From the NCBI GenBank assembly GCA_022432975.1, contig CM039509.1:11312621-11376620 (forward strand): a DNA stretch of 64,000 nucleotides. The letters run 5' to 3'. The notes beneath the pieces are model-generated. The model was not told where the DNA came from. It saw only the letters and a list, made by a program, of their open reading frames with translations, and searched no databases. The position numbers and the translations under genes are program-made. The DNA comes from Begonia masoniana. Its lineage: Eukaryota > Streptophyta > Magnoliopsida > Cucurbitales > Begoniaceae. Shown here piece by piece: positions 25,402 through 35,614 of the stretch (positions are counted from its first letter, which is position 1; each line of letters starts with the position of its first letter).

Positions 25402-25988
25402 GGAGGATTCAATACAACTACCACAAGGTCCATTGACAAGAGCTCGAGCTAAAGCATTTCAAAAGACTATTCAAAACTTACTTTATGTTGAAAAGATTGC
25501 TCAAAAAGAAGAAGGAAGTATTCAACGTTATTACAAACTTATCGAAGCCTTAAATGAAGAGAATTCAGCTTGAGAAGATATATTACTTTATGGGCCGATT
25601 TGGTATTTGGCTTTCTTAGTTCAAGTTTATTATTTTTAGTGTTTTTCCAAGCCCAAAGACTTGTGTTAATGGGCCAAACAAATTTGGGCTATTTTTGGGT
25701 TATTTTAGGGTTTCCTTTATGCCTACTATAAAAGGGGCAAGTTTATCTTTGTAAAAGAGGCTATTATTTTGGTGAATGCATTGTGAGGGTATTCTCCTCT
25801 TTGTTCTTAAATGAACCAAACCAAACTCAGCAAGAATTGATCAACTTGTTGTTTCATTTAGAAGTTGGGGTCTTTAGGACATAGTTTCCTACGGGTTTCT
25901 CTTCGATCACCTACTCTATTTCTTAGTTTCGGGGTTCTTTTCCATCTTTTGAGGGTTCTAAGGGTTTGCACCCAAAGGGTTCGCATCA
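25272..25988 (+). repeat. Element A 3' LTR with 70-bp internal duplication
   Basis: A 717-bp LTR. Positions 25301-25370 are repeated in tandem at 25371-25440 (both start AAGCAAATCAAGAGG). Seventy is not a multiple of three, so the LTR-encoded protein tail shifts frame and ends at 25401 instead of running on to a stop near 25571. The 3' LTR of element C has the same duplication; neither 5' LTR does. Confidence 0.95.
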
Positions 25989-26102
25989 CATGATTTGTAG
26001 TTAGAACCTAAGTTATCCATTTCACATTCAAGATTTTAACCTAAAGTGATGAGAACGACGTGTATTGAGGACCCAACAACCTTCATGGACGCGTAACTAA
26101 GA
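25989..26102 (+). repeat. 208-bp satellite between element A and TRIM
   Basis: Part of one monomer, starting at CATGA and ending in CTAAGA, identical or nearly so to 60145-60258. Confidence 0.93.
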
Positions 26103-26420
26103 TGATAAGTCCCACATCGGAAATGGAGTGTCTCCTGGCAAAGGATATAAGGGCAGGGTCAAACCTCCCCCCTTAAGTGCGCTTTTGGGTGGAGTTAGGG
26201 TTCTGTGCCTTATCATTTAATATCAGACCCACCATCTCTGTTCCCCGGTGTCGCTTGAGGTTTGACAGATTGCCGACCGAGGCGGTCGGGTCTCAAGGGG
26301 GTGGGGATGATAAGTCCCACATCGGAAATGGAGTGTCTCCTGGCACAGGATATAAGGGCAGGGTCAAACCTCCCCCCTTAAGTGCGCTTTTGGGTGGAGT
26401 TAGGGTTCTGTGCCTTATCA
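26103..26420 (+). mobile_element. 318-bp TRIM retrotransposon, copy 1
   Basis: Two direct repeats of 113 bp (26103-26215 and 26308-26420), starting TGATAAGTCCCACATCGG and ending TGCCTTATCA, enclose a 92-bp internal region. That region begins with TTTAATATCAGACCC, an imperfect initiator-Met primer site, and ends with a purine tract (AAGGGGGTGGGGA). A perfect TAAGA duplication flanks it (26098-26102, 26421-26425), and the satellite continues in phase. Terminal repeats, primer-site-like start, purine tract, tiny size and no coding capacity define a terminal-repeat retrotransposon in miniature. A 91-codon frame crossing it is not a gene. Only a few bases separate the two repeats (for example GGCAAAGG and GGCACAGG), so the insertion is fairly young. 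Confidence 0.9.
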
Positions 26421-28600
26421 TAAGACTTAGTAATGCGCTTGACGAAGCATAAGAAACTTTACTTCAATCGATTTGTTCCAAAAGTGTTGATCGTATCAAG
26501 CAAATGAGGTTAAGTGTTACATGACTTTTGGTTAGAACCTAAGTTATCCATTTCACATTCAAGGTTTTAACTTAAAGTGATGAGAACGACGTGTAATTAA
26601 AACTTATTAATGCGCTTGATGAAGCATAAGAAATTTCACTTCAATAGATTTGTTCCAAAAGAGTTGATCGTATAAAGCAAATGAGGTTGAGTGTTACATG
26701 ACTTGCGGATAGAACCTAAGTTATCCATATTACATTCAAGGTTTTAACATGAAGTGATGAGAACGACGTGTATTGAGGACTCAACAACCTTCATGGACAC
26801 GTAATTAAAACTTATTAATGCGCTTGATAAAGCATAAAAAACTTCACTTCAATCGATTTGTTCCAAAAGAGTTGATCGTATCAAGCAAATGAGGTTGAGT
26901 GATGCATGACTTGTGTTTAGAACCTAAGTTATCCATTTTACATTCAAGGTTTTAACTTGAAGTGATGAAAACGACGTGTATTGAGGACCCAACAACATTC
27001 ATTTGACGCGTAACTAAGACTTAGTAATACGCATGATGAAGCATTAGAAACTTCGCTTCAATCGATTTGTTCCAAAAGAGTTGAACGTATCAAGCAAAAT
27101 AGGTTGAGTGTTACATGACTTGTGGTTAGAAACTACGTTATCCATTTCACTTTCAAGGTTTTAACATGAAGGGATGTGAATGACGTGTATTGAGGACCCA
27201 ACAACCTTCATGGACGCGTAATTAAAACTTATTAATGCGCTTGATAAAGCATAAGAAACTTCACTTCAATCGATTTGTTCCAAAAGAGTTGATTGTATCA
27301 AGCAAATGAGGTTGAGTGTTACATGACTTGTGGATAGAACCTAAGTTATCCATTTTACATTCAAGGTTTTAACTTGAAGTGATGAGAATGACGTGTATTA
27401 AGGACCCAACAACCTTCGTGTACGCATAATTAAAACTTATTAATGCCCTTGATGAAGCATAAGAAACTTCACTTCAATCGATTTGTTCCAAAATAATTAA
27501 TCGTATTAAGCAAATGAGGTTGAGTGATACATGACTTGTGGTTAGAACCTAAGTTATCCATTTTACATTCAAGGTTTTAACTTGAAGTGATGAGAACAAT
27601 GTGTATTGAGGACCCAACAACCTTCGTAGACGCGTAACTAAGACTTAGTAATGCGCTTGAAGAAGCATTAGAAATTTCACTTCAGTCGATTTGTTCCAAA
27701 AGAGTTAATCGTTTCAAGAAAATGAGGTTTAGTGTTACATTACTTGTAGTTAGAACCTAAGTTATCCATTTCACATTCAAGGTTTTAACATGAAGTAATG
27801 AGAACGACGTGTATTGAGGACCCAACAACCTTCATGGACGCGTAACTAAGACTTAGTAATGCGCTTGATGAAGTAATAAAAACTTCACTTCAATAGATTT
27901 GTTCCAAAAGAGTTAAACGTATCAAGCAAATGAGGTTGAGTGTTAAATGACATGTGGTTAGAACCTAAGTTATCTATTTCACTTTAAAGGTTTTAACTTA
28001 AAGTGATGAAAACGACGTGTATTGAGGACGCAACAACCTTCATAGAGGTATAACTAAGACTTATTAATGCGCTTGATAAAGCATAAGAAACTTCACTTTA
28101 ATCGATTTGTTCCAAAAGAGTTGATCGTATCAAGCAAATGAGGTTGAGTGTTACATGACTTGTGGTTAGAACTTGAGTTATCCATTTCACATTCAAGGTT
28201 TTAACTTGAAGTGATAATAACGAAGTGTATTGAGGACCCAACAACCTTCACGGACGCGAAACTAAGACTTAGTAATGGGCTTGATGAAGCATAACAAACT
28301 TTAGTTCAATCAATTTGTTTCAAAATAGTTGATCGTCTAAAGCAAATGAAGTTGAGTGTTACATGACTTGTAGTTATAACCTAAGTTATCCATTTCCCTT
28401 TCGAGGTTTTAACTTGAAATGATGAGAACGACGTGTATTGAGGACCAAAAAACTTTCATGGATGCTTAATTAAGGCTAAGTAATTCACTTGATGAAGCAT
28501 AAGAAACTTCACATCAAATCGATTTGTTCCAATAGAGTTGAACGTATCAAGCAAATGAGGTTGAATGTTACATGACTTGTGGCTAGAACCTAAGTTATCC
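26421..28600 (+). repeat. 208-bp satellite array, segment 3
   Basis: About 10.5 monomers, collinear with 60577-62756 at an offset of 34,156 bp with about 15 differences seen by eye. One monomer near 26590 is shortened at the CGTGTAATTAAAAC junction, and the same shortened monomer is at 60746. The array ends at the target site of element B. Confidence 0.95.
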
Positions 28601-29473
28601 TGATGTAGTCAAAGGAGCAACTAAGGACAATCAAGAAGCAATAGGGAGCCAAGATCCATTGATGAATATAGGAGGACCAATGACGAGATCAAGAACGAAG
28701 AAAATAAACAAAAGACTACAAATTTTAATCAAAGACATCCAAGAAAAGGAATCATCACAAAATGTGCAACGAGCAATAATATTACTAAGTGTTGATGAAG
28801 AAGCAAGGACTGGAAAAGAAGCCCAAAACGAAGCCCAAAACGAAGTCTCAAAAATAAAGACTTCCCACATGGTCACCCAACATGGCACTACTCTAGCCCA
28901 AGAGTTTTTAACTTCAAAGTTCTTACAAGTGCCACACCATTGGGCTAGGCCCACAATCTGAATTAAACTCGAGACTCACGTTACTTAAACCTAAGTTCCG
29001 CGGCCACCATCCACTTGCACCACTTTCCAATTTTCCTTCTCTTATTTTTGGAAACTTTCCTATTGTCTAATTAGGATATTTTGATTATTTCTAATGTTAT
29101 TACCTTATTAGTTTTATCCCTTTGCCTATTTAAGGGAGGCTTGTAATAGATTTTAGGGACTTTTGAATGAATTGATTTTTATTAAGCTTTTGCTTTGAGG
29201 TGAGATCCTTATAATTCTCTTCTTGAGTTCTTGGATTAGAACTTGATCTTCTTCAAGTGTATTCTTGAAAAGATCGAACTTGATAGCTTAGGTTCAACCA
29301 ACGAGTTTGGTTCGGGTCTAGCTGCTTTTTCTGATAACTTTGGTTCCATCGCTATCTATCGATTGGGGTCAAGTTCCTTCTTCTTATTCTTTTGAATCAA
29401 TAAAGGCATTATTCCCTTTGAATTCCGTATTGCGTGTTGGGTCTAAGATCTCTAATATCTTAGGTTCATATCA
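28601..29473 (+). repeat. Element B 5' LTR
   Basis: An 873-bp LTR. The tail-coding part contains AAGCCCAAAACG twice in tandem (about 28829-28853), once in the 3' LTR. It has a TATTTAAG box at 29128-29135 and AATAAA at 29399-29404, a reasonable promoter and polyadenylation pair. Confidence 0.95.
29128..29135 (+). promoter_or_regulatory. Putative TATA-like box in element B 5' LTR
   Basis: TATTTAAG in GCCTATTTAAGGGAGG, in the position matching the TATA box of the A/C LTRs. A weak match, called by position. Confidence 0.5.
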
Positions 29474-29475
29474 TT

Positions 29476-29487
29476 TGGTATCAAAGC
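29476..29487 (+). promoter_or_regulatory. Primer-binding site of element B
   Basis: TGGTATCAAAGC, two bases after the LTR end; one mismatch to the initiator-Met complement TGGTATCAGAGC. Confidence 0.88.
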
Positions 29488-30111
29488 GAAGGTTCTTCGA
29501 TTCAAAGAAGCTATCTTTATCATTCTTGTTATTCTTCTTTTCTTCTCCACAAAACCTTTCGATTATTCTATTTTTCGTTTTAGATCAAAAAAAAAAAAAA
29601 AAAAATTCCGAAAATTCAAAAAAAAAAAAAAAAAAAAAAAGCTCTCGTTTGTTAATAACGAGAAACTTCTTTTGTACTGCCAATCGAGAAAGACATATCT
29701 TTGCTTGTCTCGAACCCTAGCATCCGAATCTCAAGTCGGATTTCTATTTCTGCAAGTTTGCCGGGTTTCAAAAAAAATTCGTGAGAATACCTCATTAGTA
29801 TCGAGGATTCACAACCGGAAACTATTCAAGCTTCTCAAAACGTTATATCCAGGGATCGATTCTAGCAAACACCTTTAGTGGTTTGACTTTAATCTATTCT
29901 CGAAAGTTGGATTTTAAGTTTGAAAGTTTGAAATTTTCACGTTATACTTGTTGGATTACATCTTGATTGGGTTCTAACTTTAAGAACCTAAAGAAGAGAT
30001 TGAGTGGTAAAAGACAAGAGTGTGAGATTATCTTATAAAAGTCAAAATTTCGAGCGAAACACGAGTGAAGTGACATTGAACGAGTGTAAACACGTGAGGG
30101 AGAGGAGAGGT

Positions 30112-30238
30112 CCATTTAAATTTCTGCATTTCAATTCAGTTATTTAAATTTCTGTATTTCGATTCAGTCATTTAAATTTCCGCATTTCAATTCAGTCATT
30201 TAAATTTCCGCATTTCAATTCAGTTATTTAGATTTTTA
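30112..30238 (+). repeat. 28-bp tandem repeat in element B leader
   Basis: About four and a half imperfect copies of a 28-bp unit (ATTTAAATTTCCGCATTTCA as core), about 60 bp upstream of the gag start. A role in packaging or translation is possible but unsupported. Confidence 0.85.
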
Positions 30239-30298
30239 TTTCGCAATTTACCTTTTGCGTTATTTATTGAAAAAAAAAAAAAAGAAAAATTCGGAATC

Positions 30299-33200
30299 AT
30301 GAGCGAAGAGGAGAATGAGATTGATATAAAAATGTTCATGAGGGCCATACACGATCAATACGAGGCTCTTAATCGAAGGATGGAACGTTTGGAAATACCG
30401 TCACCTACCAATCCTCGTGAAAAAAAGTTTGACGACTACTATGACCATGATGAAAAACCATACCGAAGGAAAGATACGATAGGAACGATCGAGAAGATGG
30501 AGATCTTAGTGATATCAAGATTAACATCCCAGCCTTTCAAGGGAAAAGTGATCCCGAAGCCTATTTGGAATGGGAAAGGAAAGTCGATTCTTTACTCGAG
30601 TATCGAAACTACACGGAGGAAAAAAAGGTTAGGTTGGTCACAATGGAGTTCACCGATTATGCCAGCATTTGGTGGGATCAACTAGTCAAAACTCGGAGAC
30701 GAAACGAACGGAGAAACCCCAATCCGCACATGGGAAAGTGTAAAAACAATTATGAGAAAAAGGTACGTCCCATCATATTACTATAGGGATTTGTGTCGGA
30801 AACTTCAAGGTCTTACTCAAGGATATAAAAGTGTGGAGAAGTATTATAAAGAAATGGAGATGGCCATGATAAAGGCCGATGTTAACGAGGATGGAGAAGC
30901 CACAATGGCAAGGTTTGTGGGAGGACTTAATCGAGAAATTGCCGACATAGTAGATTTACAACACTATTTGGACATGGAGGAATTACTACACAAGGCGATC
31001 AAAATCGAACGACAACTAAATGCCAAGAAAAGTGCAAAGGTAAACACAGCGTCAAATAGTTCGTGGAAACCAAATTGGAAAGGAGAGAAGCCAAACCCGA
31101 GGGAGGACCACAAAGGAAAAATCGTCGCTAATAACTTCAACCCACCTAAAGGAAAGAGCGAGGTTCCAACACTAACTCGGACTAGAGAAGTCAAGTGTTA
31201 TCGATGCCAAGGAATTGGGCACATTGCATCAAATTGTCCCAATAAGCGTGCAATGGTCTTTTTAGAGAATGGTGATATAGAAAGTGTGAGTTCAAGCGAT
31301 AACGAGATGCCATCACTCGAAGATTGTAGTGACGTAGACGTGGAGGAACCGGTCAAAGGAGATTTATTAGTCACAAGGAGAGCCTTAAGTGTACAAATTA
31401 AGGAGGACGACGACAAAGCCCAAAGGGAAAACATCTTTCATACTAGGTGTCATGTCAACAACAAGGTATGTAGCATGATCATCGATAGCGGAAGTTGCAC
31501 AAACGTGGCTAGTACATTATTGGTCCAAAAGTTAAATTTGCAAACCAAGCGACACCCAAAGCCGTACAAATTGCAATGGTTGAGCGATTGTGGCGAAATT
31601 AAGGTAACAAGACAAGTAAACATCACATTATCAATCGGAAAGTACAAAGATGAGATTTTGTGTGACGTAGTGCCAATGCAAGCAACTCACATCCTATTGG
31701 GGAGACCATGGCAATATGATAGAACGGTTAAGCATAATGGCTACAAAAATGAGTATTCGCTTACTCAAAATGGGAGGTTGGTAATACTAAAACCATTACC
31801 ACCGTGGGAAGCAAGCTTGGATCAAGAGAGGATTGCAAAAGAGATCCAAAATGACAAAAATGGCGTAGTCGAAAATTCAAGCATGAAAGAAGAGAAGAAA
31901 AAAGGCGAAAAAGAAAGAGGAGACAAAAAAGCCGATGAGAGAAAAGTCATAAATAAAGAGAGCAAAAAAGACAAAGAGGAAGAAAAGAAATTGGAGGAAG
32001 GGAAAAAAAACGAGGGAGAAGAGAGAAAAAAGAGTGGACTTGTGAGGAAAGGTGAGGAGATGATTTTGTTACTCTACAAAGATGTTTATTTTTCAACTAA
32101 CGAACTAACAAATTCTCTTCCCATAAGTGTTACCTCTCTTTTGCAGGAATTTGAAGACATATTTCCAGAGGAATTACCTAAAGGAGTTCCCCCACTTAGG
32201 GGAATCGAGCATCAAATCGATTTCATCCCCGGAGCGACGATCCCAAACCGACCCGCATACCGAGCAAATCCAGAGGAAACCAAGGAAATTCAAAGGCAAG
32301 TAGATGAGTTGGTAGAGAAAGGCCTAGTGAAGGAGAGTCTTAGCCCATGCTCGGTTCCGGTTATTTTGGTTCCAAAAAAGGACGGCACTTGGAGAATGTG
32401 CGTCGATTGTCGAGCGGTAAATAAAATTACGGTAAAGTATCGACACCCTATTCCTCGTCTTGATGATATGCTTGATGAACTGTATGGTGCATGTATGTTT
32501 TCCAAAATTGATTTAAAGAATGGATATTATCAAATTCGCATGAAACAAGGAGATGAATGGAAAACAGCTTTTAAAACAAAATATGGTCTTTATGAATGGT
32601 TGGTTATGCCGTTTGGACTATCTAATGCACCGAGCACGTTTATGAGATTGATGAATCATGTTTTAAGGCAATTTATTGGAAAATTTGTTGTGGTCTACTT
32701 GATGATATTTTGGTGTATAGTAAGTCACTTGACGAACATGTTAAGCATTTGAGATCTGTATTTAGTGTGTTAAAATCGAATCTATTGTATGCTAATCTTA
32801 AAAAGTGTACCTTTTGCATGGAATCGGTAGTTTTCCTTGGTTTTGTAGTTAGCTCAAAGGGGGTATCCGTAGATGAGGAAAAGATAAGAGCAATCAAGGA
32901 ATGGCCCACACCAAAGAATGCAAATGAGGTACGTAGCTTTCATGGCTTGGCTAGCTTTTATAGGAGATTTGTAAGAGACTTTAGCACTATTGCGGCACCT
33001 ATGAATGAGTTAGTTAAAAAGAATATTGCATTTAACTGGACCGAAGTACATGACAAAGCGTTTAATTTGTTAAAAGAGAAACTAACTAATGCTCCCCTTC
33101 TAGTTTTACCAAATTTTGATAAAACATTTGAAATCGAATGTGACGCGTCGGGAAAGGGAATTGGAGGTGTTTTGATGCAGGAAATGAAGCCGATTGCTTA

Positions 33201-35099
33201 CTTCAGTGAAAAGCTTAGTGGAGCGGCATTAAATTATCCAACATATGACAAGGAACTCTATGCTTTGGTAAGGACGTTACAAACATGGCAACACTACTTG
33301 TGGCCCAAGGAGTTTATTATTCATTCCGATCACGAGAGTTTGAAGCACCTAAAGTCACAAGGTAAATTGCACAAGAGGCACGCCAAGTGGATGGAATTCA
33401 TCGAGACCTTTCCATATGTCATCCATTACAAAAAAGGTAAAGACAACGTAGTCGCTGATGCGTTGTCAAGGAGGTACGTTTTAATCACTTCTCTACAATC
33501 TAAATTGTTAGGATTTGAATTTATTAAGGATTTGTATGAATCGGATATAGATTTTTGTCATGTATGGAGAGATTGTGAGAAAATTGCATGTGCTGATTAT
33601 TATAGACATGATGGGTATTTATTTCGAAAGGATAAACTTTGTATACCTAAATGCTCATTACGTGAATTGCTTGTTAGAGAAACACATGGTGGAGGATTAA
33701 TGGGACACTTTGGAATTGACAAAACTTTGAATGTCTTGATAGAACATTTCTTTTGGCCAAAAATGAAGCATGATGTTATAACTATTTGTGAAAGATGCAT
33801 TGAATGTAGGAAGGCAAAGTCAAAGATCAAACCATATGGATTGTATAGTCCTTTACCCGTGCCCGAGCACCCTTGGACGGATATTTCCATGGACTTTGTG
33901 TTAGGTTTACCAAGAACACAAGGAGGTAAGGATAGTATTTTTGTGGTTGTGGATCGATTTAGTAAAATGGCACATTTTATAGCATGTTCTAAAACTAATG
34001 ATGCTACACATATAGCGGATTTATTTTTTAAAGAAATTGTGCGTTTACATGGATTACCTAGAACAATTGTTAGTGATAGGGATGTGAAGTTTCTAAGTCA
34101 CTTTTGGAGAACCTTATGGAATAAGCTAGGTACAAAATTGTTGTTTTCCACCGTGGCACACCCCCAAACGGATGGACAAACCGAGGTAGTGAATCGAACT
34201 TTATCTACTTTGTTGAGAGCAATAATTTCTAAGAATTTAAAACAATGGGAAAATTGCTTGCCACATGTTGAGTTCGCTTACAATAGAGTTGTTCATTCTA
34301 CTACTTCTTACTCACCATTTGAAATTGTGTATGGCTTTAACCCTCTTACACCGCTTGATTTATTACCGTTACCTTCTAATGAATTGGTTGATTTAAATGG
34401 AAAAAGAAAGGCTGAATTCGTAAGAGAATTACACTCGAAGGTTCGAGAAAACATTATACAAAAGAACGAGCACTATGCGCGACAAGCCAACAAGAGTAGA
34501 AAAGAAATCATTTTTGAACCCGGAGATTGGGTTTGGGTGCATCTACGAAAGGAGAGATTTGCGGAGCGGAGAAAGAATAAATTACAACCGCGAGGAGACG
34601 GTCCCTTCCAAGTGTTGGAACGCATCAATGACAATGCTTATAAGATTGACTTACCGAGCGAATATGGTAATGTAAGCGCTACTTTTAATGTTAGTGACTA
34701 TCTTTGTTTGATGCAGATTCGAGGACGAATCTTTTCGAAGAGGGAGGGAATGATGTAGTCAAAGGAGCAACTAAGGACAATCAAGAAGCAATAGGGAGCC
34801 AAGATCCATTGATGAATATAGGAGGACCAATGACGAGATCAAGAACGAAGAAAATAAACAAAAGACTACAAATTTTAATCAAAGACATCCAAGAAAAGGA
34901 ATCATCACAAAATGTGCAACGAGCAATAATATTACTAAGTGTTGATGAAGAAGCAAGGACTGGAAAAGAAGCCCAAAACGAAGTCTCAAAAATAAAGACT
35001 TCCCACATGGTCACCCAACATGGCACTACTCTAGCCCAAGAGTTTTTAACTTCAAAGTTCTTACAAGTGCCACACCATTGGGCTAGGCCCACAATCTGA
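30299..35099 (+). pseudogene. gag-pol: gag-pol polyprotein of element B, four frame breaks
   Basis: The ATG at 30299 starts a short Gag N-terminus. The frame breaks near 30490, again at 30703-30710 where AACG is tandemly doubled, at 32699-32700 inside the reverse transcriptase active-site YFDD codons (one T short), and at about 34699 just before the tail. Between breaks the order is intact: capsid core with WWDQL, CCHC knuckle CYRCQGIGHIASNC (from 31196), protease with IIDSGSC (about 31480), a Lys/Glu-rich linker, reverse transcriptase (32150-32700), RNase H with ECDAS (about 33137), integrase HHCC finger (33680-33810), DDE core (33886-34190), [11 protein letters not shown] module, and a tail with GPMTRSRTKK running into the 3' LTR to the stop at 35097-35099. 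The protease keeps the classic DSG. With such similar LTRs, four lesions are surprising and may partly be sequence errors. Confidence 0.92.
34737..34750 (+). promoter_or_regulatory. Polypurine tract of element B
   Basis: GAAGAGGGAGGGAA immediately before the 3' LTR, almost the same as in A and C. Confidence 0.9.
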
Positions 35100-35614
35100 A
35101 TTAAACTCGAGACTCACGTTACTTAAACCTAAGTTCCGCGGCCACCATCCACTTGCACCACTTTCCAATTTTCCTTCTCTTATTTTTGGAAACTTTCCTA
35201 TTGTCTAATTAGGATATTTTGATTATTTCTAATTATGTTATTACCTTATTAGTTTTATCCCTTTGCCTATTTAAGGGAGGCTTGTAATAGATTTTAGGGA
35301 CTTTTGAATGAATTGATTTTTATTAAGCTTTTGCTTTGAGGTGAGATCCTTATAATTCTCTTCTTGAGTTCTTGGATTAGAACTTGATCTTCTTCAAGTG
35401 TATTCTTGAAAAGATCGAACTTGATAGCTTAGGTTCAACCAACGAGTTTGGTTCGGGTCTAGCTGCTTTTTCTGATAACTTTGGTTCCATCGCTATCTAT
35501 CGATTGGGGTCAAGTTCCTTCTTCTTATTCTTTTGAATCAATAAAGGCATTATTCCCTTTGAATTCCGTATTGCGTGTTGGGTCTAAGATCTCTAATATC
35601 TTAGGTTCATATCA
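34751..35614 (+). repeat. Element B 3' LTR
   Basis: An 864-bp LTR, equal to the 5' LTR apart from one 12-bp and one 3-bp indel. Its first 349 bp encode the end of the polyprotein. Confidence 0.95.

Larger units (their letters stand above)
19144..25988 (+). mobile_element. Element A: CRM-like Ty3/gypsy retrotransposon, hybrid flanks
   Basis: A 6.8-kb element with LTRs starting TGATAGG and ending TTCGCATCA, a PBS, an 850-bp leader, gag-pol and a purine tract in canonical order. Its flanks do not form a target duplication: CGTAT lies on the left (19139-19143) and CATGA on the right (25989-25993). Both flanks are satellite, but from different points of the monomer. From 3' LTR to right flank it matches element C at an offset of 34,156 bp. 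The LTRs differ in length (649 and 717 bp) because of a 70-bp duplication in the 3' copy. Clade assignment to CRM-type chromoviruses rests on the absence of a chromodomain and on the coding tail that runs into the LTR. Confidence 0.92.
28601..35614 (+). mobile_element. Element B: young CRM-like Ty3/gypsy retrotransposon
   Basis: A 7.0-kb element with LTRs starting TGATGTAGTC and ending TTCATATCA, flanked by a perfect TATCC duplication (28596-28600, 35615-35619). The LTRs differ only by a 12-bp repeat (extra in the 5' copy) and a 3-bp indel (extra in the 3' copy); I saw no substitution over about 860 bp. The pre-insertion site survives at 62752-62756 in the duplicated segment. It belongs to the same clade as A and C by domain order and LTR-encoded tail, but to a clearly different family by sequence. 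Confidence 0.95.

Noticed and set aside
26177..26452. 91-codon frame, repeated at 60333-60608
   Set aside because: It lies across the TRIM and into the satellite, has no recognisable domain, and its second copy comes from the segmental duplication.
28659..28961. A 100-codon frame in the 5' LTR of element B as a separate gene
   Set aside because: It is the LTR-encoded end of the polyprotein, present in the 5' LTR only because LTRs are copies; no Gag-Pol precedes it there.
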